DNA of 64,000 bases from Arthrobacter sp. OAP107 (GTDB lineage Bacteria > Actinomycetota > Actinomycetes > Actinomycetales > Micrococcaceae). The stretch covers positions 5,270,001 through 5,334,000 of the forward strand of contig NZ_JBEPOK010000001.1 in NCBI RefSeq assembly GCF_040546765.1, in the 5' to 3' direction. The translations under genes and the position numbers were made by a program. Every line of letters begins with the position of its first letter. Within the stretch, counting starts at the first letter, position 1. The notes below the pieces were generated by a model that was not told where the DNA came from, ran no database searches, and worked only from the letters and a program-made list of their open reading frames with translations. Of this stretch, positions 24,008-32,338 are shown in pieces.

Positions 24008-25444
24008 TCAGACCTTGACGGACCCCTTCGGAACAAACAGGGTCTCAGCCTGTTCCAGCGACATGCCGTTCGTCTCCGGCACCTTGTACATGACGAAGAA
24101 GAACGAGGCTGCCGCGAAGAGTGCGTACATGGCGTACGTCAGCGGCAGCGAGCCGGCGGCCATCACCGGGAAGCTCAGCGTGATGGCAAAGTTGGCGATC
24201 CACTGCGCGGCGGCGGCCAGGCCCAGGGCCCGGGCGCGGATCCGGGCCGGGAAGATCTCGCCCAGCAGCACCCACACCAGCGGTCCCCAGGATGCGCCGA
24301 AGCTGATCACAAACACGTTCGCGGCCACCAGGGCAACAGGCCCCCAGGCGCCGGGCAGTGTGATGTCCGAGCCGGTCCCTTTGGCCGAGGCAAACGCCAG
24401 GGCCATGGCGCCGAGCGAAACGGCCATGCCGATGGAGCCGGCCAGCAGGATGGGGCGGCGGCCGATCCTGTCCACGAGGGCGATGGCCACGAGGGTCACC
24501 AGGATGTTGGTGACGGAGGTGGCCACCGAGATGGTCAGCGAGTCCTTCTCCTGGAAGCCCACGGCCTTCCAGAGCGTGGTGGAGTAGTAGAAGATCACGT
24601 TGATGCCCACGAACTGCTGCAGCACGGACAAAGTGATGCCGATCCAGACCACCGCCTGCAGTCCGAATGCCTTGCCGCGCAGCGAACCCTTCCGGCCGGC
24701 GAGCTGGTCCTCCTCGATCGCCTCGCGGATTTCGCGCAGATGGCGGTCGGTGTCCTCATCCGGGGCGATGGAGTCGAAGACCTTCCGGGCCAGGTCCTCC
24801 TTGCCCTGGACCACCAGGAAGCGCGGGGACTCGGGCAGCGTGAACGCGATGACGCCGTAGAGCACGGCTGGAACGGCGGCGGCCAGGAACATCCAGCGCC
24901 AGGCCTCGATGCCCAGCCAGAATGCCTGGTGCGCGCCGCCGGCGGATGTGGCGAACAGGGCGTCGGAGAGCAGGGCGGCGAAGATGCCCGTGGTAATGGC
25001 CAGCTGCTGCAGCGACGCGAGCCGGCCCCGCACGTGGCGGGGGGAGATTTCGGAGATGTACGCCGGCGCGATCACCGAGGCCAGGCCGATGCCGAGACCG
25101 CCCACCAGCCGCCAAAAAATGAGGTCCCACACGCTGAAGCAGAAGCCGGTGCCGATGGCGCTGATGAGGAACAGCAGGGCCCCCAGCTTCATGGCGGGGA
25201 TGCGCCCGTAGCGGTCAGCCACCTTGCCGGCCAGGTAGGCGCCGGCCGCGCACCCCAGCAGCGCCACGGCCACGGCAAAGCCGGTAACGGCCTCACTCAG
25301 CGCGAATTCGTCCTTCATGGCATCCACGGCGCCGTTGACCACGGAGGAATCGAAGCCGAACAGGAAGCCGCCCACGGCGCCGGCAAGCGCCAGCCAGATC
25401 ACCCGCCTGGGGATCCTGGCGGTTTTTTGCTCGTCGGTGGACAT
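24008..25444 (-). CDS. sugar porter family MFS transporter
   Basis: 478 residues, 12 TM segments, with the sugar-porter signatures: DRYGRIPAMKLG and DRIGRRPILLAGS (R-x-G-R-R after TM2 and TM8), PESPRFLVVQGKEDLA at the end of the first half, and PETNGMSLEQ (PET-x-G) after TM12. QQLAITTG in TM5 and QQFVGINVIFYYS in TM7 are the sugar-contact QLS-like and QQ motifs. It likely imports a monosaccharide such as xylose, galactose or glucose with protons. ATG 25444 has AGGGAG 6 bases upstream. No sugar-catabolic gene is adjacent, so the substrate is open. Confidence 0.93.
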   Translation of the reverse strand: MSTDEQKTARIPRRVIWLALAGAVGGFLFGFDSSVVNGAVDAMKDEFALSEAVTGFAVAVALLGCAAGAYLAGKVADRYGRIPAMKLGALLFLISAIGTGFCFSVWDLIFWRLVGGLGIGLASVIAPAYISEISPRHVRGRLASLQQLAITTGIFAALLSDALFATSAGGAHQAFWLGIEAWRWMFLAAAVPAVLYGVIAFTLPESPRFLVVQGKEDLARKVFDSIAPDEDTDRHLREIREAIEEDQLAGRKGSLRGKAFGLQAVVWIGITLSVLQQFVGINVIFYYSTTLWKAVGFQEKDSLTISVATSVTNILVTLVAIALVDRIGRRPILLAGSIGMAVSLGAMALAFASAKGTGSDITLPGAWGPVALVAANVFVISFGASWGPLVWVLLGEIFPARIRARALGLAAAAQWIANFAITLSFPVMAAGSLPLTYAMYALFAAASFFFVMYKVPETNGMSLEQAETLFVPKGSVKV

Positions 25445-25578
25445 GGTTCTCCCTTGGTTCGGGGGTGGGTGGGATGCGGTGCAAACGTCGTCGGCTGCGG
25501 AAACCGGCCCTGTCGGCCGGCGCACACGCGCCTAACAGTGTGCCACGTCACCGCCCACTGATCCACTTCGGGACGGAG

Positions 25579-25612
25579 GACGACGACGGCGGGCGGTCCC
25601 GCCGTCGTCGTC
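25579..25612. terminator. GC-rich hairpin in the sugar porter/DHA2 spacer
   Basis: Perfect 15-bp stem of GAC/GTC repeats with loop CGGT. It lies between the end of the DHA2 transporter gene and the start of the sugar porter gene, both on the minus strand, so with the next hairpin it insulates the two units. Confidence 0.55.
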
Positions 25613-25653
25613 CGTTTGGCGCCGCTTACGGCGGGTTTCCGGGGAAAACGAAA

Positions 25654-25680
25654 CGGCAGGCACCCGGAAGGTGCCTGCCG
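25654..25680 (-). terminator. rho-independent terminator of the DHA2 transporter gene
   Basis: 11-bp perfect stem (CGGCAGGCACC / GGTGCCTGCCG) with a 5-base loop. On the minus strand it is followed by TTTCGTTTTCC, a good T tract. It lies 34 bases past the transporter stop. Confidence 0.85.
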
Positions 25681-25713
25681 TAACGCAGCTGCGGAAAGTA
25701 CCGAAAGCGGTGC

Positions 25714-27366
25714 CTAGTGGGCCGCGGCGGGCTCCTTCATGGCTGCCTTGGGATCGGTCAGCTTCTTCTTCGGCAGCGCGAAGCTGATGAGGAAGGCAAT
25801 ACCGGTCAGGAAGGCGGCGGTGAGCATGACGGTGTCAATCGACTGGGCAAAGCCCTCGGTGATGGGCCGGGTCAGCACCGGGTTGGCGGAGTGCAGCCAG
25901 CTGGTGTCGTTGAGGGAGTCGTTGCTGGCGCCGTTCTTGAAGAAGTCGTAGAGCTTGGCGTTGGAGGGGTCGGCGGCGACTGCCGGGTCCTGGAGGACCT
26001 TGACGTAGTCCGGGCTCTGCATGGCGTCTTTCATGCCGTTGGCGATCTTGTCCGCGGCCAGGCTGAACAGCATGGAGATGAAGACGGCGGTGCCCACCGC
26101 GCCGCCCATGGAGCGGAAGAACGCGGCGGTGGAGGTGCCCACGCCCATGTCCTTCGAGGGCACGGAGACCTGCATCGCGAGGGTGAGCGGCTGCATGCAG
26201 AAGCCCAGGCCCAGGCCGAAGAAGACGGCGATCAGGCCGGGGACCCAGAGGTCCGTGTCAGCGCCGAGGGACAGCCCCATGACGATGGCGGCGGTGGTCA
26301 GGATGGCGGTGCCCAGGATCGGGAAGATCCGGAAGGTGCCCGACGACGAAATGGTGCGTCCGGCCGTGATGGAGCCGGTCAGGATGCCGATGGTAAAGGT
26401 GATCATCATCAGGCCGGCTTCGGTGGGCGTGAGGCCCTTGACCAGCTGCAGGTACATGGGGAGCATGGCGATGGCGCCGAACATGCCGATGCCGATGATG
26501 AAGTTCAGCAGCGAGGACAGCCCGAAGGTGACGTTCCGGAAGAGGCGCAGCGGGATGAGCGCGTAGTCGCCGGCGCGGCGCTCGGCCAGCAGGAACGCGA
26601 TGATGCCGAGGACGCCCAGGCCGTAGCAGATGAACGAGCTGGCCGAGGTCCAGCCCCAGCTGCGGCCCTGTTCGGCGACGAGCAGCAGCGGCACGATGGC
26701 CAGGGTGATGGCTGCGGCGCCCCAGTAGTCGATCCGCTGCTTGACGTGTTTGGCGGGCAGGTGGAGGTAGAGGAACACCACGGCCAGCGCGGCCAGGCCG
26801 ATGGGCAGGTTAATGAAGAAGACCCAGCGCCAGCCGTCGAAGCCGAGGATGCTCTCGGAGCCGGCGAAGGCGCCGCCCACCACGGGGCCGAGGACCGAGG
26901 AGATGCCGAACACGGACATGAAGTAGCCCTGGAACTTGGCCCTGTCCTTGAGCGGGACGATGTCGCCGATGATGGTCAGCGCCAGTGCCAGCAGGCCGCC
27001 GGCGCCCATGCCCTGGATGCCGCGGGCGATGGCCAGTTCGGTCATCGAGTGCACCGAGCCTGCATACAGCGAGCCGGCCAGGAAGATGATGATCGCGGCG
27101 AGGTAGAGCGGGCGGCGGCCGAAGATGTCGCTGAGCTTGCCGTACAGCGGCGTGGTGACCGTGGACGTGATGAGGTATGCGGTGGTGGCCCAGGCCTGGA
27201 GGGACAGCCCGTCGAGGTCGTTGGCGATGGTGTAGATGGACGTGGACACGATGGTCTGGTCCAGGGAGGACAGGAACATGCCGAGCATCAGACCCACCAT
27301 GACGGTGATGGTCTGCCGCTGCGTCAGGGCCTCTCCGGGCGCGGGTCCTGCGGTGGTTTTGGACAT
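25714..27366 (-). CDS. DHA2-type MFS drug/proton antiporter, 14 TM
   Basis: 550 residues with about 14 transmembrane segments. Motif D1/A region: GLMLGMFLSSLDQTIVSTSIYTIANDL (the Asp and Leu-Asp-x-T-I/V-V-x-x-A pattern of DHA2 pumps); loop 2-3 GKLSDIFGRRPLYL; motif C GISSVLGPVVGGAFA. A periplasmic/extracellular loop near residues 430-490 (SPDYVKVLQDPAV...) is typical. It exports drugs or antiseptics against protons. The ATG at 27366 has a CTGGAGCAG site. A palindrome at 27404-27424 sits upstream; no dedicated regulator is adjacent. Confidence 0.92.
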   Translation of the reverse strand: MSKTTAGPAPGEALTQRQTITVMVGLMLGMFLSSLDQTIVSTSIYTIANDLDGLSLQAWATTAYLITSTVTTPLYGKLSDIFGRRPLYLAAIIIFLAGSLYAGSVHSMTELAIARGIQGMGAGGLLALALTIIGDIVPLKDRAKFQGYFMSVFGISSVLGPVVGGAFAGSESILGFDGWRWVFFINLPIGLAALAVVFLYLHLPAKHVKQRIDYWGAAAITLAIVPLLLVAEQGRSWGWTSASSFICYGLGVLGIIAFLLAERRAGDYALIPLRLFRNVTFGLSSLLNFIIGIGMFGAIAMLPMYLQLVKGLTPTEAGLMMITFTIGILTGSITAGRTISSSGTFRIFPILGTAILTTAAIVMGLSLGADTDLWVPGLIAVFFGLGLGFCMQPLTLAMQVSVPSKDMGVGTSTAAFFRSMGGAVGTAVFISMLFSLAADKIANGMKDAMQSPDYVKVLQDPAVAADPSNAKLYDFFKNGASNDSLNDTSWLHSANPVLTRPITEGFAQSIDTVMLTAAFLTGIAFLISFALPKKKLTDPKAAMKEPAAAH

Positions 27367-27403
27367 GGCTGCTCCAGGGTCAAGAGAAAGGGGATCGCAT
27401 TTG

Positions 27404-27424
27404 ATAGTTGCTTTCAGTAACTAT
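27404..27424 (-). promoter_or_regulatory. palindrome upstream of the DHA2 transporter gene
   Basis: ATAGTT-N9-AACTAT, 38 bases before the start codon, in the most A/T-rich stretch of this spacer. It could be an operator for a MarR- or TetR-type repressor encoded elsewhere. Confidence 0.35.
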
Positions 27425-27479
27425 GTTACTTGCTGCTTTGTTCCCCCGAGCAACTGAAATTTCATGGGGCTGTGGCGAG

Positions 27480-27528
27480 GGGTGAGAACTCTCCGCTTAG
27501 GTCGCTCCTAGGGGTAGAAATCTCACCC
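27480..27528 (-). terminator. weak hairpin after the RraA-like gene
   Basis: GGGTGAGA (27480-27487) pairs with TCTCACCC (27521-27528) across a 33-base loop that contains a second CCTAGG-like inner pairing. It lies just past the RraA-like stop on the minus strand. The long loop lowers the confidence. Confidence 0.3.
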
Positions 27529-27543
27529 TTCGATGACCCAGGC

Positions 27544-28032
27544 TCAGCGTTCGATGAGGATGCCGTCGGGGTCGCACCAGATCGTGGCACCGGTGCGGAT
27601 GGTCACGCCGTCGATCAGCAGGTCCACGTCAGTCTCTCCCGCCCCGGCCTTGGCGCTCTTACGCGGGTTGCCGCCGAGGGCTTTGACGCCGAGGGGCAGT
27701 TCCGCGATGGCCTCGCGGTCCCGGATCGCACCATTGATGACGACGCCGGCCCAGCCGTTTGCCACGGCGCTCGCCGCGATCAGGTCCCCCATCAGCGCGG
27801 TCCGCAAAGAGCCGCCCCCGTCGACGACCAGTACGGCGCCGTTCCCGGGTGCGGCGAGGACTGACTTGACCAAGGCGTTGTCCTCCAGGCAGCGAACGGT
27901 CCGGACGGGGCCGCTGAAATGCGTGTGGCCGCCCAGGGACTGGAACTGCAGGGAGACGGAGTCCAGTTCGTCGCCGCGCTCATCGTAGAGGTCGGCGGTG
28001 TTGACGGCGGCGTTGGCAGGCGAAGCGGTCAT
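27544..28032 (-). CDS. rraA: RraA family protein (RNase E activity regulator/HMG aldolase fold)
   Basis: 162 residues, matching E. coli RraA (161). Signature regions: TADLYDERGDELDSVSLQFQSLGGHTHFSGPVRTV at the N terminus, VLVVDGGGSLRTALMGDLIAASAVANGWAGVVINGAIRD (metal/pyruvate-site G-D...RD of the fold) and PLGVKALGGNPRKS. The fold is shared by RraA, which inhibits RNase E in enterobacteria, and by 4-hydroxy-4-methyl-2-oxoglutarate aldolases; which activity applies in an actinobacterium is uncertain. ATG 28032 has GAGGAGA upstream. It diverges from an MFS gene. Confidence 0.88.
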   Translation of the reverse strand: MTASPANAAVNTADLYDERGDELDSVSLQFQSLGGHTHFSGPVRTVRCLEDNALVKSVLAAPGNGAVLVVDGGGSLRTALMGDLIAASAVANGWAGVVINGAIRDREAIAELPLGVKALGGNPRKSAKAGAGETDVDLLIDGVTIRTGATIWCDPDGILIER

Positions 28033-28093
28033 TGGTTCTCCTCGGGCAGTCTTTGGCCTCGGTTGCTGTTGGCTCCCACGATAGTCTGATTCC

Positions 28094-28107
28094 ATCATCA
28101 CGATGAT
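28094..28107. promoter_or_regulatory. 14-bp palindrome between rraA and an MFS gene
   Basis: ATCATC-AC-GATGAT, a perfect inverted repeat apart from its 2-base centre, 16 bases before the preferred MFS start. It is a possible operator for the divergent pair; no regulator is encoded next to it. Confidence 0.35.
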
Positions 28108-28123
28108 CCAGGGGGAGACCGAT

Positions 28124-29425
28124 ATGAGCCTGTCCGACATACCCGGTGCGGTACCCGATCCCGGCCTGGTGGGCACCCGTCAGTCCGCCGCGCTCACTGA
28201 GCCGACAGAGCGGGTCCGGTCCCTTTGGATCACGGGCGTGGTGCTGGTCAACCTCGGCATCAACGCGGCATTTTTCGGGCCCATCCAGGTGCTCCTCGCG
28301 CTGCAGGCGGAACATTTCGATCCCGGCCAGAAGGAAGCCATCCTCGCGCTCGTTACGGGTGCCGGTGCAGCGGTGTCGCTGGTGGCCAATCCGCTCTTTG
28401 GCGCCTTCAGCGACCGCACGGCGTCCCGGTTCGGCCGGCGTGTGCCGTGGGTGCTGGCCGGAGCCGTCCTCGGCGCGGCCGGGCTGGTGGGGCTTGCCGG
28501 AGCGCCGAACGTCGCGGTGATGACGCTGCTCTGGTGTCTGGTGCAGGCTGGCTGCAACGGCGCCTACGCCGCCATCACGGCCGCCGTTCCGGACCGCGTT
28601 CCCGTTCCGCAGCGCGCTACTGTCGGTGGACTGGCGGCGATGGGTCAGACTGCCGGGATCCTGGCCGGCGCGGTGATTGCCGCCGTCGTCAGCGGAAATT
28701 TCGTGCTGGGCTACATCGTCTGTGCGGCGGCCCTCGTGGCGGGCGTCGTGATGTACCTGGTCAAGAGCGACGACGACCCCCTCCCGGCGAGGGCTGCACA
28801 GCGGATGAACTGGGCCGGCTTCCTGCTTGGGTTCATCAGGCCGCTGGGGCATCCCGACTTCGCCTGGGCCTGGATCACCCGGCTGCTGGTTAATATCGGC
28901 AACCATATGGGCACCCTGTACCTGCTCTTCTTCCTGGCCGATGCAGTGCACCTGAAGGAGACCACGGGACTCGAACCTGCCTTCGGCGTGCTGGTGCTGA
29001 CGGGTCTTTACGCAGTGTTCGTGATCATTACCAGCGTGGTTGGCGGCAGGCTTAGTGACAGGATGGGCAAGCGCAAGCCGCTGGTGATCGCATCGTCCGC
29101 GATCATCGCGCTGGCATCGCTGATCCTGGCCTTCGCCCCGACTTGGGTGGGCGGCATCGTCGGCGCGAGCGTTCTGGGCATCGGGTTCGGCGCCTACCTC
29201 GCCGTCGACTTCGCGCTCATCACGCAGGTGCTCCCGAACGCCGCCGACAGGGGCAAGGACCTTGGCGTCATCAACATCGCCAACTCCCTGCCGCAGGTCA
29301 TCGCCCCCGCGCTGGCGTGGCCGTTCGTCACCCTCTGGGGCGGCTACGTGTCCCTCTACGTGGCCGCCGCCGTCATCGGGCTGCTGGGCGCCGTGTTCGT
29401 GGTGAAGATCAAGGGCGTCGACTAG
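28124..29425 (+). CDS. MFS transporter
   Basis: 433 residues, about 12 TM segments. Loop 2-3 reads FGAFSDRTASRFGRRVPWVLAG (motif A, D-R-T-x-x-R-x-G-R-R) and the equivalent loop in the second half GGRLSDRMGKRKPLVIA. The central loop has DDDPLPARAAQRMNW. The D-R-T-x-S-R-F-G-R-R style resembles GPH/sugar-cation-like and SLC45-like MFS proteins, but the substrate is not clear. ATG 28124 is preferred over ATG 28103 because GGGGGAGA lies 5 bases before it. It diverges from rraA across a palindrome. Confidence 0.88.
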   Translation: MSLSDIPGAVPDPGLVGTRQSAALTEPTERVRSLWITGVVLVNLGINAAFFGPIQVLLALQAEHFDPGQKEAILALVTGAGAAVSLVANPLFGAFSDRTASRFGRRVPWVLAGAVLGAAGLVGLAGAPNVAVMTLLWCLVQAGCNGAYAAITAAVPDRVPVPQRATVGGLAAMGQTAGILAGAVIAAVVSGNFVLGYIVCAAALVAGVVMYLVKSDDDPLPARAAQRMNWAGFLLGFIRPLGHPDFAWAWITRLLVNIGNHMGTLYLLFFLADAVHLKETTGLEPAFGVLVLTGLYAVFVIITSVVGGRLSDRMGKRKPLVIASSAIIALASLILAFAPTWVGGIVGASVLGIGFGAYLAVDFALITQVLPNAADRGKDLGVINIANSLPQVIAPALAWPFVTLWGGYVSLYVAAAVIGLLGAVFVVKIKGVD

Positions 29426-29549
29426 CTGCTGCCAGGGGCTGGTCAACACCCGCTACGCTCTGACGCACCTGTCCGGCGGCGCGGCCGGTTCCCAGGGAAC
29501 GCGCAGACCCGTGCCGTATAGTTGAGTGCGAATCGCGGCAGGACCGGGA

Positions 29550-30191
29550 ATGGGGCTCTTCCTGACTGCACCAGGAATCTCAACCTCCGGACTGATGATG
29601 CTTGACTTTATGCCCGATCTTCCGCCCATGGCCGCCCCGCCCACCCTTCCCCGGCAGCAGCGGCGCTATAACCGGATCCTGGAGGTTGCTGCCGGTTTCG
29701 CCCGGAAGGGCCTCAAGTCCGTAACCCTCTCCGAGGTTGCCGCCCAGGCCAACGTTCCCCTTGGCACCCTGTACCGCTACTTTCCCTCCGCCACCCATCT
29801 GATGCTTGCCCTCTACCGGCACCAGCTCGGCGAGCTGAAGACGGGGACCGGGCCGGGCGCCGTCCGCATCCACGCGCTTTCCGGCGTGGCGATGGAGATC
29901 TTCCACATGCGCGTCATGCAGCCAGCCGTGGAACAGTGCCTCAGCCAGGGCGTCTACGTTAAGGACCGGGACACCACCGGTCTTCTGCGGGAGATCGACT
30001 CCCTGGCAGAACGCGCCGTCACGTCCGTCTGCGGGGATGCTGCCGTGGCCCGGGTGGTGCTGCTGACAGTGACCGGTCTAGTCCAGTCCGTGCGCTGCCG
30101 CAGGCTATCGCTGTTTGAGGCGGAGGAAGATCTCAAGAAGGCCTGCACCCTTCTCATGCCGGCACCCCGGCTGGCGCGGAATACCGCGTAA
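29550..30191 (+). CDS. TetR family transcriptional regulator
   Basis: About 213 residues. DNA-binding domain: RRYNRILEVAAGFARKGLKSVTLSEVAAQANVPLGTLYRYFPSATHLMLALYRH (about 40-95), a KstR-like spacing with LGTLYRYF. A TATAGT -10-like box at 29517-29522 puts transcription start near 29529, which rules out GTG 29526; ATG 29550 with AGGACCGGGA is chosen, but ATG 29595 or 29598 would also keep the whole domain. It ends 14 bases from a perfect 14-bp palindrome and is followed by malic enzyme on the same strand after 289 bases. Targets are unknown. Confidence 0.85.
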   Translation: MGLFLTAPGISTSGLMMLDFMPDLPPMAAPPTLPRQQRRYNRILEVAAGFARKGLKSVTLSEVAAQANVPLGTLYRYFPSATHLMLALYRHQLGELKTGTGPGAVRIHALSGVAMEIFHMRVMQPAVEQCLSQGVYVKDRDTTGLLREIDSLAERAVTSVCGDAAVARVVLLTVTGLVQSVRCRRLSLFEAEEDLKKACTLLMPAPRLARNTA

Positions 30192-30205
30192 CCGGTCTAG
30201 ACCGG
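30192..30205. promoter_or_regulatory. perfect palindrome CCGGTCTAGACCGG after tetR
   Basis: A 14-base perfect palindrome overlaps the end of the tetR gene. A related half (ACCGGTCTAGTCC) occurs inside the gene at about 30073. TetR-family operators look like this, but the site is 3' of the gene, so its role is open. Confidence 0.35.
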
Positions 30206-30415
30206 AAGGTCACAAAAGCCGTTAAAAACGGTGAAATAAGCCACAAATCAGGTTTAAAGAGGCCGAATTCGCTCCGGAAGGCCCCAAATGGCATCCAGTG
30301 GGCCTTTGTCCTGTCTAACATGGCACTACCGGAGTGGCCAGTACCCCGCACTTCCCCAGGCTTTCCGGCGGAACCCACCACCCTTGGGCCGCCGGCAAGC
30401 GCGTACCTGACCATC

Positions 30416-30444
30416 TTGAGCCCCCAGTGCTTGAGCCATACTGT
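30416..30444 (+). promoter_or_regulatory. promoter of the malic enzyme gene
   Basis: TTGAGC and TACTGT with exactly 17 bases between, ending 36 bases before the GTG start. Transcription would begin near 30451 with a short leader holding the AGGAGA ribosome site. The 210 bases before it hold only an imperfect GGCCC/GGGCC hairpin near 30270-30307. Confidence 0.6.
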
Positions 30445-30480
30445 GCCGTGCGCCCACGGCTAGCCACAGGAGACAACGAC

Positions 30481-31686
30481 GTGTCCACTGAAACCATCGC
30501 TCCGAACGACACCAGCGCAGCCACCGAGCTGACTGACCAGGAAATTTTCGCTGCCCACGAGGGCGGCAAGCTGTCCATCGCCAGCACCGTTCCCCTCAGC
30601 AATAAGCGCGACCTCTCCATCGCCTACACGCCGGGCGTTGCCCAGGTCAGCCGCGCCATCCACGCCGACCCGGAGCTTGCCAAGAGCCACACCTGGGCGC
30701 AGCGCCTCGTGGCCGTCGTCAGCGACGGCACCGCCGTCCTCGGCCTCGGAAACATCGGCGCCAGCGCCTCGCTGCCCGTCATGGAGGGCAAGTCAGCCCT
30801 CTTCAAGGCCTTCGGCGAGCTGGACTCCATCCCGCTGGTCCTCAACACCACCGACGTGGACGAGATCGTGGAGACCCTCGTCCGGCTGCGCCCCAGCTTC
30901 GGTGCCGTCAACCTCGAGGACATCGCCGCCCCGCGCTGCTTCGAGCTGGAAGAAAAGCTCATCGAAGCCCTGGACTGCCCCGTCATGCACGATGACCAGC
31001 ACGGCACTGCCGTCGTGGTCCTCGCCGCGCTGACGGGCGCCGCCAAGGTCACCGGCCGCGGGCTCGAGGAGCTCCGCGTGGTGATCTCCGGCGCCGGCGC
31101 CGCGGGCATCGCCATCGCGGAAATCCTCCTCACCGCAGGCATCGACGACGTGGTGCTGCTGGACTCGCGCGGCGTGATCAACTCCGAGCGTGCCGACATC
31201 GCCGCCGACCCCGCCAGCAAGAAGGCCCAGATGGCACAGCTCAGCAACCCGCGCGGCATCTCCGGCGGCCCCGGCGAAGCCCTGCTGGGCGCGGACGTCT
31301 TCGTAGGCGTGTCCTCCTCCAAGCTGGCTGAGGAGCACCTGAAGCTGATGAACCACAGCTCCATCGTGTTCGCGCTGTCCAACCCGGACCCCGAAGTCCT
31401 GCCCGAGGTCGCGTCCAAGTACGCCGCGGTGGTGGCCACCGGCCGGAGCGACTTCCCCAACCAGATCAACAACGTCCTGGCGTTCCCCGGCATCTTCCGC
31501 GGCGCCCTGGACGCCGGTGCGCGCCGCATCACCCCGGCGATGAAGGTGGCCGCGGCCCGTGCCATTGCCGAACTGGCCGACGACAAGCTGTCCGCTTCCT
31601 ACATCGTGCCCAGCCCGCTGGACCCGCGCGTTGCGCCGGCCGTCACGGCCGCGGTTGCCGCGGCAGTGGAAGCGGAAGCCAACTAA
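30481..31686 (+). CDS. malic enzyme (malate dehydrogenase, oxaloacetate-decarboxylating)
   Basis: 401 residues, the short bacterial form without a phosphotransacetylase domain. It decarboxylates malate to pyruvate and CO2 while reducing NAD+ or NADP+. Readable motifs: SIAYTPGVAQVSR (catalytic Tyr), NLEDIAAPRCFELE (metal Glu/Asp), MHDDQHGTAVVVLAAL, the nucleotide fold VISGAGAAGIAIAEILL and FALSNPDPE. The GTG start has CAGGAGA 7 bases upstream and a good promoter at 30416-30444. A strong terminator follows at 31734-31771, so it is monocistronic. Cofactor preference is not decided here. Confidence 0.96.
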   Translation: MSTETIAPNDTSAATELTDQEIFAAHEGGKLSIASTVPLSNKRDLSIAYTPGVAQVSRAIHADPELAKSHTWAQRLVAVVSDGTAVLGLGNIGASASLPVMEGKSALFKAFGELDSIPLVLNTTDVDEIVETLVRLRPSFGAVNLEDIAAPRCFELEEKLIEALDCPVMHDDQHGTAVVVLAALTGAAKVTGRGLEELRVVISGAGAAGIAIAEILLTAGIDDVVLLDSRGVINSERADIAADPASKKAQMAQLSNPRGISGGPGEALLGADVFVGVSSSKLAEEHLKLMNHSSIVFALSNPDPEVLPEVASKYAAVVATGRSDFPNQINNVLAFPGIFRGALDAGARRITPAMKVAAARAIAELADDKLSASYIVPSPLDPRVAPAVTAAVAAAVEAEAN

Positions 31687-31733
31687 GGCTGACTGAACAG
31701 GGCTGACTGACGGCCCTGGGCTAATTAAAGCCC

Positions 31734-31771
31734 GACGGCGGTGCCTCCCGTGCTGGGGAGGCACCGCCGTC
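31734..31771 (+). terminator. terminator after malic enzyme
   Basis: Perfect 16-bp stem (GACGGCGGTGCCTCCC and complement) with a 6-base loop, 48 bases past the stop, followed by GTCGTTCC. Confidence 0.85.
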
Positions 31772-31808
31772 GTCGTTCCCGGCAAATTCCGGACCCTAGA
31801 CTGGGGGC

Positions 31809-32312
31809 ATGAACGCCCAAACCTTCGTGACCGTCCTCTGCGGCCTGGCCATCCTGGTTGGCGTTGCCGGCACCATCATCCCCGTCCTGCCCGGCAGCTT
31901 CCTGATCGGGCTGAGCCTGCTGGCGTGGGCCATCTGGGGCGGTGAAGGCGTGACCGGCTGGGTGGTTTTTGCCGTCGGCATGGTCTTTGTGCTGGCAGGC
32001 ATGGCTGCCAGCGCCGTCCTCGCCGGCCGCAAACTGAAGGAACACCGGATTCCGAACAGGAGCGTCGCTCTCGGGGTGGTGCTGGGCATTGCCGGCATGT
32101 TCGTCATTCCCGTGGTGGGCCTGTTCGTGGGCTTTGCCGTGGGGCTGCTGCTCAGCGAAGTCCAGCGCACGCGCAACTTCCGGGCAGCGCTGACGTCCAG
32201 CTGGGCCGCCCTGAAGGCCACCGGCCTGGGAATGCTCGTGGAGTTCGGCCTGGCCTGCCTCGCCGCCAGCACCTGGGTGGTGGGCGTGTGGGTGGGCGCC
32301 GCTTCGGCTTAA
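31809..32312 (+). CDS. DUF456 family membrane protein
   Basis: 167 residues, with four or five hydrophobic segments and glycine-rich helices. The family pattern is visible: VGVAGTIIPVLPGSFLIGLSLLAWAIWGG near the N terminus, SRRx-like GRKLKEHRIPNRSVALGVVLGIAGMFVIPVVGLFVGFAVGLLLSE in the middle. DUF456 proteins are small inner-membrane proteins of unknown role. It is separated from malic enzyme by a terminator and is followed by the TPR-like gene after 26 bases, so those two may be co-transcribed. Confidence 0.88.
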   Translation: MNAQTFVTVLCGLAILVGVAGTIIPVLPGSFLIGLSLLAWAIWGGEGVTGWVVFAVGMVFVLAGMAASAVLAGRKLKEHRIPNRSVALGVVLGIAGMFVIPVVGLFVGFAVGLLLSEVQRTRNFRAALTSSWAALKATGLGMLVEFGLACLAASTWVVGVWVGAASA

Positions 32313-32338
32313 TTCCGGGCCTCCATTAGCATGGAGGA

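Noticed and set aside
25717..27420. Plus-strand open frame of 567 codons under the DHA2 transporter
   Set aside because: Composition is Gly/Glu/Asp/Gln/His-rich without any fold; the minus-strand frame is a clean 14-TM transporter.
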